Positions 24,597 through 33,732 are shown, counted from the first letter of the stretch. The stretch: DNA of 64,000 nucleotides from Candidatus Binatus sp. (GCF_036567905.1 NZ_DATCTO010000008.1:1-64000); one strand, 5' to 3'. Notes: generated from the sequence alone by a model not told the origin. Made by a program: numbers and translations.

Positions 24597-26000
24597 GTGC
24601 AGCCGCCGCCTGATCGCGGGCCGGCGATCGTGTTCCGCGCGACGCTGGCGCTAACGCTCGCCAACGCGCTTTGGTTCATCTGGTCAAACCGGTTCATCCC
24701 GATGTCGGACTATCCCGACTGGGTATACCAGGGGTGGATACTTTCGGGCATCCTGCGCGGTGCCGCCCATCCGCTGTATCACTTCAGATCGTATCCTCCA
24801 ACGCACGCCGCAGTCACAATAGCCACCGCTCTTCTCGACTACGGCTTCGGTGCAGAGACCTCGGCAAAGCTGGTGTTGTCAAGCGCGGTCTGCGCATTCG
24901 CGATTGGCAGCACCTACCTTCTGAAAGCGTGTGGGGCCTCCGAGCGGCACCCGCTTCTGTATGTGCCGCTGCTGTTCATCTTCGACACTTGGTTCTTCAC
25001 CGGCGAGATTGATTATTATCTCGCCTTGACGGGGTTCTTCTTTCTGGCGGGATATCTGCTGCGGCGCGCGGACTCGCCCGGTCGAATTAACCCGCTGGTC
25101 GTGCTCGTGGGTCTTCTGGCGATTTTTGTGGCGCATTTGATCGTCTACCTGGCATGCGGCGCTGTTTGTATCGCGATAGTTCTTGCACATCCAAGCCCGG
25201 TCAAGGCGCGCCGACTCCTGCTGCCGGCGCTGGCCTCGGTGCCGATCCTCGCATGGTATGTGCTGGGCCGGGCGACGTCTCATGACTTGGGCACTCAGAC
25301 GTTTTTGGTGCCCTGGACGGCCCGCCACCTCGCCAGCAACTTCATCGATGCGTTCTCGCTGTTTCACGCGTTTGCGCCGTGGCTCAGTCCGCACTCGAAG
25401 TTGATGCACCTAGCGGCTATGTGCAACTTGATCAGCGATGGCGGCATCTTTACTCTCTTTTGCGTGTGCGCGGTGATGTGGTTCAGGGGTACTCGTGATG
25501 ATGCCGCGCCCCTGCTCGCAGCCCTCTTGTGCCTGATCGGATACGTCGCAGGAGGCTATGCGATCGCCGGCGTGTTCGGCGCGGAACGCCTGACCTACCC
25601 GGCTGCATGGCTGGTCCTTGCATGGCTGGCTGGAAATTGGACTCCCGCGCGAGAGTCTGCCCGCCTCGCAGCCATCTGTGTGATTGGCGCCGTGCTAGCT
25701 ATTCAGTGCGTTTACGTCGATCATGCCGTGGGACAAGTGTGTGACCGCTTGGCCCAAACCTACGATCGCCTCGCGCAAGCGCCATCGCGCAAGGACCTCT
25801 GTTCGATATACGAGCCTTACTTCCAGCAAAGCTGGGGCGGCCAACACCGTAGCGGCTGGGAGCGCTTCGTTCCGGACCACGCCAGTGTCATTCGCCTGCC
25901 GTATTATCTCTATATAGAGCGGGGAGAGGCGGCCCCTATTTTTGAAGCAGGGATCTTCAATTATTCGGGGCGCGGAGATAACAACGACCTGTGCAGGTAG
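24597..26000 (+). CDS. Polytopic membrane protein, GT-C-like
   Basis: About 467 residues with ten or so hydrophobic helices. The first loop holds PMSDYPDWVYQGW (about 28-40), an acidic motif placed as in GT-C glycosyltransferases, and the C-terminus is a soluble domain of about 90 residues. No family is certain. The start is unclear: the open frame runs upstream through the 58-bp repeat, so the protein could carry 18 residues of the neighbouring methyltransferase at its N-terminus (from TTG 24501), but GTG 24597 starts it just before the first helix. It sits between two copies of the 5' end of the next gene and has lower G+C (33 of 60 in 25441-25500), consistent with insertion. Confidence 0.65.
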   Translation: MQPPPDRGPAIVFRATLALTLANALWFIWSNRFIPMSDYPDWVYQGWILSGILRGAAHPLYHFRSYPPTHAAVTIATALLDYGFGAETSAKLVLSSAVCAFAIGSTYLLKACGASERHPLLYVPLLFIFDTWFFTGEIDYYLALTGFFFLAGYLLRRADSPGRINPLVVLVGLLAIFVAHLIVYLACGAVCIAIVLAHPSPVKARRLLLPALASVPILAWYVLGRATSHDLGTQTFLVPWTARHLASNFIDAFSLFHAFAPWLSPHSKLMHLAAMCNLISDGGIFTLFCVCAVMWFRGTRDDAAPLLAALLCLIGYVAGGYAIAGVFGAERLTYPAAWLVLAWLAGNWTPARESARLAAICVIGAVLAIQCVYVDHAVGQVCDRLAQTYDRLAQAPSRKDLCSIYEPYFQQSWGGQHRSGWERFVPDHASVIRLPYYLYIERGEAAPIFEAGIFNYSGRGDNNDLCR

Positions 26001-26052
26001 CCTGTTCGCGCTTGCCGTCGCGCAAGGCGCAGTTGCGAGGGGAAGCGAATAG

Positions 26053-26769
26053 ATGACGGCTGATCCAGTCACAATTCAACGCGAATATTACCGGCGCACC
26101 GCGTCGCAATATGACGACCGGCACGTGCACTCGGATGGTGAGCATACGTTCGCGCTGTGGTTCATGGTGTCGATGATCCGTTACTTGGAGTGCCGCTCAG
26201 TGCTGGACATTGGCTCTGGAACCGGGCGTGAGCTGATAATGCTCAAGAAAGAGATGCCCGGGATTCGAATCTGCGGGATAGAGCCGTCACCTGAACTACG
26301 GGCCGCGGCGCAAGCGAAGGGCCTGGCGCCGCATGAGATAGTGGATGGCGACGCGCAGGCGCTCAAATATCCCGACGGTGACTTCGACCTGGTGTGCGCC
26401 TTCGGCGCATTGCATCACATTCCGAAGCCCTCGCTTGCAGTCGGCGAGATGCTGCGGGTATCCAGGCGAGCGGTCTTCATCTCGGACGCAAACAACTTCG
26501 GCCAGGGCTCGGCACCGGCGCGCGCTGTCAAACAGATCGCGAACTTCCTCGGACTATGGCCGTTGCTCGATTTCATCAAGTCGCGGGGTAAGGGCTATCG
26601 CCTCTCGGAAGGGGACGGTCTTTCATACTCCTATTCTGTATTCAACGATTACGCGCAGGTCCGGCGCGCCTGCGCGTCCGTCCATCTATTGAACACGACG
26701 GCAGCGGGCGTGAATCCATATCGGACCGCATCGCATGTCGCGCTACTCGGCATCAAATCAGGATCGTAG
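26053..26769 (+). CDS. SAM-dependent methyltransferase
   Basis: A 238-residue class I methyltransferase (Methyltransf_11/25 type): VLDIGSGTGRELIMLKKEMP (motif I, about 51-70), GIEPSPELRAAAQ (motif II), DFDLVCAFGALHHIPKP (motif IV, about 110-126) and the Leu-rich motif after it. ATG 26053 has AGGGG about ten bases upstream. The N-terminal YYRRTASQYDDRH is the helix that normally precedes the SAM fold and is duplicated at 24529-24586. It would modify a sugar in the locus; substrate unknown. Confidence 0.85.
   Translation: MTADPVTIQREYYRRTASQYDDRHVHSDGEHTFALWFMVSMIRYLECRSVLDIGSGTGRELIMLKKEMPGIRICGIEPSPELRAAAQAKGLAPHEIVDGDAQALKYPDGDFDLVCAFGALHHIPKPSLAVGEMLRVSRRAVFISDANNFGQGSAPARAVKQIANFLGLWPLLDFIKSRGKGYRLSEGDGLSYSYSVFNDYAQVRRACASVHLLNTTAAGVNPYRTASHVALLGIKSGS
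26060..26117. repeat. 58-bp direct repeat, right copy (5' end of the methyltransferase gene)
   Basis: Identical over all 58 bases to 24529-24586, 1,531 bp upstream. This copy is in its native context, leading into the SAM-binding fold. Confidence 0.95.
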
Positions 26770-26771
26770 GG

Positions 26772-28028
26772 GTGATTTCTTCAGACGAAGACGCCGGCCC
26801 GATCCGCGTCCTGCACGTAAGTCCGTTCTTCGCACCAGCGTGGGCTTACGGCGGACTGGTCGAGTCTGCCTATCAGTTCGCCCGCCATCTGGCGCGCGCG
26901 GGAGCGGCGGTTCGGGTGCTGACTACGGACGCGAACGGATCGGGAAAGAAGCTGGACTCGGCGGCGAAGGCGCCGTACACGCACGGCCAGGGATTCGAAG
27001 TTCGCTACTGCGCGCGAGTCGCGCGTCAGTCGGTATCGCTCGAGCTTGTCGACGCGCTCGTCGAACAGGTGCGCTGGGCCGACGTGGTTCATCTGCACGC
27101 GGCGTACTCGTTTCCGACAATTCCAGCCTTACTCGTGGCGCGGATGCTGGAACGGCCGGTGGTGTGGACTCCGCACGGCGCGCTGCAGCGCTGGAGCGGG
27201 TCGCGGCGAATCCAGTTCAAGTCGTTGTGGGAGAAGGTGTGCAGCCTGGTTGCGCCGCGCGCCTTGGTGCTTCACCTGACCTCGGAGAGCGAGGTCGAGG
27301 AAACTCGCGCACGGTTTCCGCGCGCCACCATCGGACTAATTCCTAACGGAGTCGAGATTCCGCAATCGCTTCAGCGCGAGCCACGCGGCGCTGGGCTGCG
27401 GCTCGGATTTGTCGGCCGCCTCGATCCCAAGAAAGGAATTGAGAATCTGCTCGCCGCCTGTCGCATCCTGAAAGAGCGGGGCGGGCCGGTTTTCTCGCTC
27501 GCGATCGCGGGTTCGGGCTCGAGCGACTACGAGGCGAAACTTCGCCGCGAGATCGATCGCCTCGATCTGTCCCACGAGGTCGCACTTCTCGGCGACCTTC
27601 GCGGCGAGAAAAAACAGCGGATGTTCGAGGGGACCGACGTCGTCGTGGCGCCGTCGTTCACAGAGAATTTCGCAATAGTCGTAGCCGAAGCGCTTGCGCA
27701 CGGCGCCGCCGTGATCGCGAGTACCGGTACTCCGTGGAAAGAAGTCGAGCGGGCAGGCTGCGGGCTGTGGGTCGGCAACGATCCCGCGAGCCTGGCGGAC
27801 GCAATCTCCACGGTAAGCTCGATGCCCGTCGCCGAGATGGGCGAGCGCGGGCGGCGTTGGATGGCGGCAAGCTTTTCGTGGGACCGATGCGCGCTGGAAA
27901 TGCTGGCGCTCTACAAAGACCTGCTGGCTCGGCCCGGCCATCGCGATGCGCGCCGCCGCGCATCGGTGGCAAGTCGAGATAGCTCTCCGCGAGGTTGCGC
28001 GGATGGCCTGCCGCCGCCGGGACGATGA
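26772..28028 (+). CDS. Glycosyltransferase family 4
   Basis: A 418-residue GT-B enzyme. The N-terminal domain starts VLHVSPFFAPAWAYGGLVES (about 13-32), with the Gly-Gly loop of GT4 acceptor domains. The donor domain has LRLGFVGRLDPKKGIENLLA (about 209-228) and FTENFAIVVAEALAHGAAVI (about 297-316), the E-x7-E equivalent. Position and pairing with the polymerase suggest assembly of the repeat unit. GTG 26772 follows the methyltransferase stop by 2 bases, and the 3' end overlaps the next gene (ATGA). The last 30 residues are Arg/Ser/Pro-rich and not part of the fold. Confidence 0.87.
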   Translation: MISSDEDAGPIRVLHVSPFFAPAWAYGGLVESAYQFARHLARAGAAVRVLTTDANGSGKKLDSAAKAPYTHGQGFEVRYCARVARQSVSLELVDALVEQVRWADVVHLHAAYSFPTIPALLVARMLERPVVWTPHGALQRWSGSRRIQFKSLWEKVCSLVAPRALVLHLTSESEVEETRARFPRATIGLIPNGVEIPQSLQREPRGAGLRLGFVGRLDPKKGIENLLAACRILKERGGPVFSLAIAGSGSSDYEAKLRREIDRLDLSHEVALLGDLRGEKKQRMFEGTDVVVAPSFTENFAIVVAEALAHGAAVIASTGTPWKEVERAGCGLWVGNDPASLADAISTVSSMPVAEMGERGRRWMAASFSWDRCALEMLALYKDLLARPGHRDARRRASVASRDSSPRGCADGLPPPGR

Positions 28029-29494
28029 CAACGTTCGCGCGGCGCGAGTGGTTATTCATTGCGCTGGTGGCTGCGTTCTGCGCCATCTTTCTGCTCGAGT
28101 ATCCCGCCTCGTTCGCAATCGCCGACGAGTGCGAGATCCTCTCGCTCGCCTATAGCATTGCGCACGGCACGGTTTATCCCGACCGCGCCGGACTGCTCAC
28201 CTGGAACCCGTCGATGGAACTCGTGGTCGCCGGCCACCGCATCGTCAAGTACTCGCCGTTTCACGCGATGCTGCTGGCGCCGGCGGTCGCGAGCGACTGG
28301 CGGCTCGGCTTCCTGGTGAGCGCGGCATTTTTCATCGTGGGCGCGTTTGCGGTGCGAGCGATGCTCCGCGACGCGGGGCTCGCGACCGACTGGTGCATCC
28401 TGTATTTCCTGCTGCCCGGGATGCTCTACTACTCCGCCACGCTGATGGCCGCCGTTCCGAGCGCGGCGATGGGCGCAGTCGGAGTCGCTCTGCTGTGGCG
28501 CGAGCGCCCGCGCCGCGTTTGGGGAGCGCTCGCGCTTGGCGCCGCGGTCCTGCTGCATGAGGGGATGGCGCTATTTGCGATCGCGTCGGCGGGAGCGTGG
28601 TGGCTGTCGCGGCCGCGCGCCCGGCGATGGTCCGACGCGATGGCGCTCGCGGCGGGCGCCGCGCCGGCGATCATTGCGCTCGGAGCATATAACTATGCCA
28701 CCACGGCGTCGGCGCTGCGCGGAGGCTACGCGATCAACGGCGAGGCCTTCTGGTTTACCGGCGAGCACTTCGCATCATTCTTTCCGTTCTACGTCGCATC
28801 GATCGCGATTTTCCCGGTGGCCGGACTTGCGGCGCTTTCGCCGCGATGGTCGCGAGGTTGGCAAACGCCCGCCGTGGTGGCTGCCATAGTGCTGGCGGCG
28901 TCGCTCTATGGTTATCGCGACGGCCTTACCAGCGGACTCACGCCGGCGGCGGCGATGCTCGCGGGTGCGGTACCCGGGCAGCGCTTTATCCTGCCGGCAT
29001 CGGTAATCGCGTGCGTGCCGGCGGCGCGATGGCTCGATCAGCGGCTCGGGCTGCGGGGATTCGCCTGGACCAACGCGCGCCGGTGCGCGGCGCTCGCCAC
29101 CTTCGTGGCATGCTTCGGGGTGATAGCCGCGCTCCACGAGGACTTCCTGCGCGCCAACGCTGCGGTGCAGACGGCCATCGCGCGCGCGGTTCCGGCCGGA
29201 GGACAAATCGTGGGCGCCGGCGAGGTGCTCAAGGAACTCGCGCCCGTGTACCGAAACGTCCGGCTGCGCCAGGTGGCTCCCGACGATCCCAATGTCGCGT
29301 CCGCCGCCGATTCATACCTGGTCTGGATGGGCGCGCCCGGCGCGCAGCCGCCGCCGGATTGGACGCGCGGGAGGACGACCGAACTGGTCCGTGCGCGCTC
29401 ATGGGCATGGAATCGCGATCTCTGGATCGCGTGGCCCCGCGCCGCCCACGCCCACGCGCCGGCTTATTTCATCGGTTTCCGCACGGCGACGTAG
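28025..29494 (+). CDS. Polytopic membrane protein, GT-C/PMT-like
   Basis: A 489-residue protein with about ten membrane helices. The first periplasmic loop contains IADECEILSLAYSIAHG (about 32-48), an acidic cluster placed as in PMT/GT-C enzymes, followed by VKYSPFHAMLLAPA. The C-terminal 100 residues form a soluble domain. ATG 28025 overlaps the previous stop (ATGA), so it is translated with the GT4. It may transfer a sugar from a lipid carrier, or have another membrane function; the family is not certain. Confidence 0.7.
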   Translation: MTTFARREWLFIALVAAFCAIFLLEYPASFAIADECEILSLAYSIAHGTVYPDRAGLLTWNPSMELVVAGHRIVKYSPFHAMLLAPAVASDWRLGFLVSAAFFIVGAFAVRAMLRDAGLATDWCILYFLLPGMLYYSATLMAAVPSAAMGAVGVALLWRERPRRVWGALALGAAVLLHEGMALFAIASAGAWWLSRPRARRWSDAMALAAGAAPAIIALGAYNYATTASALRGGYAINGEAFWFTGEHFASFFPFYVASIAIFPVAGLAALSPRWSRGWQTPAVVAAIVLAASLYGYRDGLTSGLTPAAAMLAGAVPGQRFILPASVIACVPAARWLDQRLGLRGFAWTNARRCAALATFVACFGVIAALHEDFLRANAAVQTAIARAVPAGGQIVGAGEVLKELAPVYRNVRLRQVAPDDPNVASAADSYLVWMGAPGAQPPPDWTRGRTTELVRARSWAWNRDLWIAWPRAAHAHAPAYFIGFRTAT

Positions 29495-29540
29495 GCGCAG
29501 CAATTTGGAAATGTAAGGTAACAATCAGTTCGGGTCATCA

Positions 29541-31292
29541 ATGTTAATCGTAGGAATCAACGCATATCACGGCGACGCGAGCGCCGCCGCAATCGTTGAC
29601 GGGATGCTGGTCGCAGCCGCGGAAGAGGAGCGCTTCAATCGCATCAAGCACGCCGCCGGCTTTCCGGTCGAGGCCTTGAAGTACGTGGTCTCTGCCGCGG
29701 GCGCATCGCCGCGCGACATCGACATCCTCGCCGTCGCGCGCGATCCGTGGGCGCGAATCATGCGCAAGGCGTGGCACGCGCTGAAGATGCCGTCCGTTGC
29801 GCGGGACAGGTTGAGCGCGCAATCGCGCTTTGCGTCGATCGGCGCGGAAGCGGCGCGCGCGCTGGGCGTCGGCGGGAGTTCGATTCCGGTGCGCCGCGTC
29901 GAGCATCATCGCGCGCATCTGGCGAGTTCGTTCCTGGTCTCTCCGTTCGACCAAGCGGCGCTGCTGTCGATCGACGGGTTGGGCGACTTCGCCAGCGCGA
30001 TGTGGGGCGTGGGGCGCGGCGGCACGATTTCGCCGATGGGCGTGGTGACATTTCCGCATTCGCTGGGAATCTTCTACACCGCGCTGACGCAGTACCTGGG
30101 GTTTCCGAAATACGGCGACGAATACAAGGTGATGGGGCTGGCGTCGTACGGGGAGCCGGAGATGCTCGAGGAGTTCCGCAAGATCGTGATCGCGCCCGAC
30201 GGCGGACGCATGGATTTCATGCTCGCGCCGGAATATTTCACCCATCAGAGGTCGGGCGGTGAGATGACGTGGCGCGCAGGCGAGCCCACGATCGGAAGAC
30301 TGTACTCGGACTTCCTGGTGACCCGGCTGGGCCCGGTGCGCGATCCGGCCGAGCCGGTGGACAAACGCCATATCGCGATCGCGGCGTCGATGCAGCGGCG
30401 GCTCGAGGAAGTGATAATCGATCGGCTGCGAGTTCTGCAGCGCGCGACCGGACTGAAAAAGCTCTGCCTTGCGGGCGGCGTCGCCTACAACTGCGTCGTC
30501 AACGGCAAAATCCTGAAGCAGACGGGCTTCGAGGACATCTATATACAGTCGGCGGCGGGTGATGCGGGCCTGGCGATAGGCGCGGCTTTTGACCAATGGC
30601 ATTCGAGCGCATCGCGGCCGCGCGAGTTTGTGATGGAGCATGCCAATTGGGGGCCCCAATTCCGCGCCGATGAGATCGCGGGATTACTCAGTTCGCGCGA
30701 ATCTGAAATAGCCAGTCAGGGTTGCGTGATTAGCAAGATCGAAGATGAAGACGAACTCTGCCGCATGACCGCCGCGACGATCGCGGACGGGCAGGTCGTG
30801 GGATGGTTCCAGGGGCGGATGGAGTGGGGGCCGCGGGCGCTGGGCAATCGCAGTATCCTGGCCGACCCGCGCCGGGCCGGGATGCGCGACATCCTGAATT
30901 CGAAAATCAAGCGCCGCGAAATGTTTCGGCCCTTTGCGCCTTCGATTCTGGAGGAAGCCGCCGCTGACTACTTCACGCAGTCCTATCCGTCACCATTCAT
31001 GCTGATGGCATACTCAGTGCGGCCCGAGAAGCGCGCGGTAATTCCGGCCACGACCCACGTGGACGGAACGGGAAGGCTGCAGACGGTGAATGCGCGGCAG
31101 AACCCGCTATACCACAAGCTGATCCGCGAGTTCGGCCGTCAGACTGGAGTACCGGTGCTGCTCAACACCTCGTTTAACGAAAACGAACCGGTGGTGTGCC
31201 GCCCTGAACAGGCGCTCGATTGTTTTCTCAGAACGAAAATGGACCTGCTGGTAATGGGACAGTTCACCGTTCGCCGCGGCGGCGGAAACTAG
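29541..31292 (+). CDS. Carbamoyltransferase (NodU/CmcH/TobZ type)
   Basis: A 583-residue two-domain enzyme that moves a carbamoyl group from carbamoyl phosphate, via carbamoyl-adenylate, to a hydroxyl, here most likely on a sugar. The N-terminal Kae1-like domain opens GINAYHGDASAAAI (about 5-18), has EEERFNRIKH (about 29-38) and the metal-binding HHRAH (about 121). LAGGVAYNCVVNGKI (about 310-324) closes that domain. The C-terminal YrdC-like/carbamoyl domain has GWFQGRMEWGPRALGNRS (about 424-441) and LLNTSFNENEPVV (about 536-548). All hallmark motifs are intact. A weak ribosome-binding site precedes the ATG. Confidence 0.92.
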   Translation: MLIVGINAYHGDASAAAIVDGMLVAAAEEERFNRIKHAAGFPVEALKYVVSAAGASPRDIDILAVARDPWARIMRKAWHALKMPSVARDRLSAQSRFASIGAEAARALGVGGSSIPVRRVEHHRAHLASSFLVSPFDQAALLSIDGLGDFASAMWGVGRGGTISPMGVVTFPHSLGIFYTALTQYLGFPKYGDEYKVMGLASYGEPEMLEEFRKIVIAPDGGRMDFMLAPEYFTHQRSGGEMTWRAGEPTIGRLYSDFLVTRLGPVRDPAEPVDKRHIAIAASMQRRLEEVIIDRLRVLQRATGLKKLCLAGGVAYNCVVNGKILKQTGFEDIYIQSAAGDAGLAIGAAFDQWHSSASRPREFVMEHANWGPQFRADEIAGLLSSRESEIASQGCVISKIEDEDELCRMTAATIADGQVVGWFQGRMEWGPRALGNRSILADPRRAGMRDILNSKIKRREMFRPFAPSILEEAAADYFTQSYPSPFMLMAYSVRPEKRAVIPATTHVDGTGRLQTVNARQNPLYHKLIREFGRQTGVPVLLNTSFNENEPVVCRPEQALDCFLRTKMDLLVMGQFTVRRGGGN

Positions 31293-31386
31293 CTATCGTC
31301 GCGGGCCGGAAGATGCGTATCATCATACCTATAACTGCAAGTCATGAGGCTGGATTAATCTTGCACACCCAGCATAGGAGCCGTTC

Positions 31387-32421
31387 ATGAAGAGAGTCCT
31401 GGTCACGGGCGCCGGTGGTTTCATCGGCCACCATCTGGTGAGTTATCTCAAGAAAAAGGGCGAATGGGTGCGCGGCGCGGATCTGAAATACCCCGAATAT
31501 GAGCCGAGCGCGGCCGACGACTTTGCGTTGTTAGATCTGCGCCGGTGGGAAAACTGCCTGAAGGCGACCGATGGAATCGACGAGGTGTATGCTCTGGCCG
31601 CCGATATGGGAGGAATGGGTTTCATTTCGGCGCATCATGCCGAGATTCTGCGCAACAATTCGTTGATTAACATTCACACGATTGACGCGGCGCGCGAGAA
31701 CGGCGCGAAACGCTACCTTTACACTTCGTCGGCCTGCGTTTACCCGGAGTATAGGCAGACCGATCCCAATGTCACACCGCTCAAGGAAGAAGACGCCTAC
31801 CCGGCGCAGCCGCAGGACGCCTACGGTTGGGAGAAGCTGGTAACCGAGCACCTATGCATTCATTACCGGGAAGATTACGGGCTTGAGACGCGCATCGTGC
31901 GCTTCCATAACATCTTTGGCCCGCTGGGCACCTGGGACGGCGGCCGCGAGAAGGCGCCAGCCGCGTTGTGCCGCAAGGTGTCGCTCGCCAGGCTTAACGG
32001 CCAATCCGAGATCGAGATCTGGGGCGACGGCGAGCAGACGCGCTCGTTCTGTTACATCGACGATTGCCTGGAAGGCATCTACCGGTTGATGCGCTCGGAT
32101 TACCGGGAGCCGCTCAACCTTGGCCAGGATCGACTCGTGACTATTAACCAACTCGCCGATATCGTCGCCGCGGCGGCGGGGGTTAGCATAACCAAGAAGC
32201 ACGTAGCAGGCCCGCAAGGCGTGCGCGGCCGCAATTCTGACAACACGCGGCTGCGCGAAGTCCTTCATTGGGAGCCCGAGATAACCCTGGAAGAAGGTCT
32301 CAGGCGCACCTATCTCTGGATCGACCAGCAGGTGCGCGCGGCCGATCGTCGGATCGCGTCCGGGTCATCCGGGACGCTGGAGAATCCATCGAGCGCAGTG
32401 CGCCGCGGCTCCGCATCGTAG
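31387..32421 (+). CDS. GDP-mannose 3,5-epimerase-like SDR enzyme
   Basis: A 344-residue extended SDR. GAGGFIGHHL (about 8-17) binds NAD. The sequence follows GDP-mannose 3,5-epimerase closely: LAADMGGMGFI (about 70-80), TSSACVYPE (about 115-123) with a catalytic-region Cys, AYGWEK (Y-x3-K, about 143-148), FHNIFGPLGTWDGGREKAPA (about 173-192) and WGDGEQTRSFCYID. That enzyme converts GDP-mannose to GDP-L-galactose and L-gulose isomers; it is best known from plants. AGGAG lies 7 bases before ATG 31387. The neighbouring cupin and gmd also work on mannose nucleotides, which supports the call. Confidence 0.85.
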   Translation: MKRVLVTGAGGFIGHHLVSYLKKKGEWVRGADLKYPEYEPSAADDFALLDLRRWENCLKATDGIDEVYALAADMGGMGFISAHHAEILRNNSLINIHTIDAARENGAKRYLYTSSACVYPEYRQTDPNVTPLKEEDAYPAQPQDAYGWEKLVTEHLCIHYREDYGLETRIVRFHNIFGPLGTWDGGREKAPAALCRKVSLARLNGQSEIEIWGDGEQTRSFCYIDDCLEGIYRLMRSDYREPLNLGQDRLVTINQLADIVAAAAGVSITKKHVAGPQGVRGRNSDNTRLREVLHWEPEITLEEGLRRTYLWIDQQVRAADRRIASGSSGTLENPSSAVRRGSAS

Positions 32422-32520
32422 TCCTATGACAGGCGCGAAAGGCAAAGTGTTTTTTCGCCGGCGCCAGCAGAGCCGGCGCGCGATTTCCGGAACCGTTCAA
32501 TTCCGGTTAGTCAAACGCGA

Positions 32521-33732
32521 GTACTATTCTTAAACCGTTCGTTCTGGCCTGACCGCGAGGCTACCGGTCAATTCCTGGCCGAACTTTGCGACGATCTTTC
32601 GCGCGACCACGAGGTTGCAATCGTGGCGGGGCCGTCGCGTCGCAGCGGTTTTGCGGGCTTTCGTTTGTGGTCGCATGAACAACGCGGCAAGGTTTCGATC
32701 GCTCGCACCTGGGGGACGGGATTTTCAAAGTCGAACCTGGCCGGCCGATTAGTCAATCTGGGTACCTACTACCTATTGGCGGCAATAGTGGCATTGCGGC
32801 TGCCGCGCCCCGATGTAATAGTCGCCGAGACCGATCCTCCGCTGCTCGGCGCGCTGGCGGCGGTGCTGAAACGGCGCTGGGGATGCAGGCTGATTTACAA
32901 TGTGCGGGATCTTTATCCCGATATCGCGGAAGTTACCGGCGGTGTGCGCAACCCGTTCCTGCTCGGGTTGTTGCGCCGCGCCAACGACTACGCCTACCGG
33001 CGCGCCGACCTGATCGTGACGCTCGGCCATGATATGGCAGATCGAATCGTCAACAAGGGCGTCCCGGCCGACAAGGTGGTGGTGGTTCCGGATTGGGTGG
33101 ATTGCGGACGCATCCGTCCGCTCGAGAGCAATCCGCTGCGCCGCAGCTTCGGGGGAAAGTTTGTCGTGATGTATTCGGGCAACATCGGACTTTCGCAGCA
33201 ACTAGAGACCGTGCTCGAGGCCGCCGACCGGCTGCGCGATGACGAGCGCATTCTGTTCGCAATGATCGGCGAAGGCGCGCGCAAACAGTGGCTCGAGGAG
33301 CGGGCGCGCGCGATGGGATTGCCCAACGTGATCTTCCTGCCCTATCAGCCGCTGGAGAATCTGGCCGAGTCGCTGACTGCCGCCGATCTCCATCTCATTC
33401 CGCTCGCGCCGGGTGCGGCGGGATGCCTGGTGCCGAGCAAGATTTACGGAATCCTGGCGGCGGGCCGGCCGTTCATCGCAATGATGGAGGAGCGCGCGGA
33501 GGTCGCACAAATCGCGCGCGAAAACGCGGTCGGCTTTGTCGTGCGGCCGGGCGACGTCGCGGCTCTCATCGGCGCGATCCGCGAGGCGGTTGATGCGCCG
33601 CAGCGCCTCAAGCAGATGGGGATGCGGGCGCGCCGTCTGGCAGAGCTGCGGTTCGATCGGATCAAAGTTACCAGCCAGTTCGGCGCGGTTCTGGCCAGCG
33701 TCGCGATGGAGAACCAGCGGGAGAAAAAATGA
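32521..33732 (+). CDS. WbuB-like glycosyltransferase family 4; start codon not found
   Basis: The frame from 32521 reads VLFLNRSFWPDREATGQFLA at its start, which is the N-terminus expected of WbuB-type GT4 enzymes, so coding continues well upstream of the first usual start (GTG 32623). Between the previous stop (32421) and 32623 this frame has no ATG, GTG or TTG. ATG 32426 is in another frame and reads through to a T6 run at 32450-32455; a -1 shift there would join it to this gene (see findings). The rest is intact: LIYNVRDLYPDIAEVTG (about 118-134), VVMYSGNIGLSQQLETVL (about 219-236) and SKIYGILAAGRPFI (about 304-317). The 3' end overlaps the cupin gene (ATGA). Confidence 0.8.
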   Translation, partial: VLFLNRSFWPDREATGQFLAELCDDLSRDHEVAIVAGPSRRSGFAGFRLWSHEQRGKVSIARTWGTGFSKSNLAGRLVNLGTYYLLAAIVALRLPRPDVIVAETDPPLLGALAAVLKRRWGCRLIYNVRDLYPDIAEVTGGVRNPFLLGLLRRANDYAYRRADLIVTLGHDMADRIVNKGVPADKVVVVPDWVDCGRIRPLESNPLRRSFGGKFVVMYSGNIGLSQQLETVLEAADRLRDDERILFAMIGEGARKQWLEERARAMGLPNVIFLPYQPLENLAESLTAADLHLIPLAPGAAGCLVPSKIYGILAAGRPFIAMMEERAEVAQIARENAVGFVVRPGDVAALIGAIREAVDAPQRLKQMGMRARRLAELRFDRIKVTSQFGAVLASVAMENQREKK

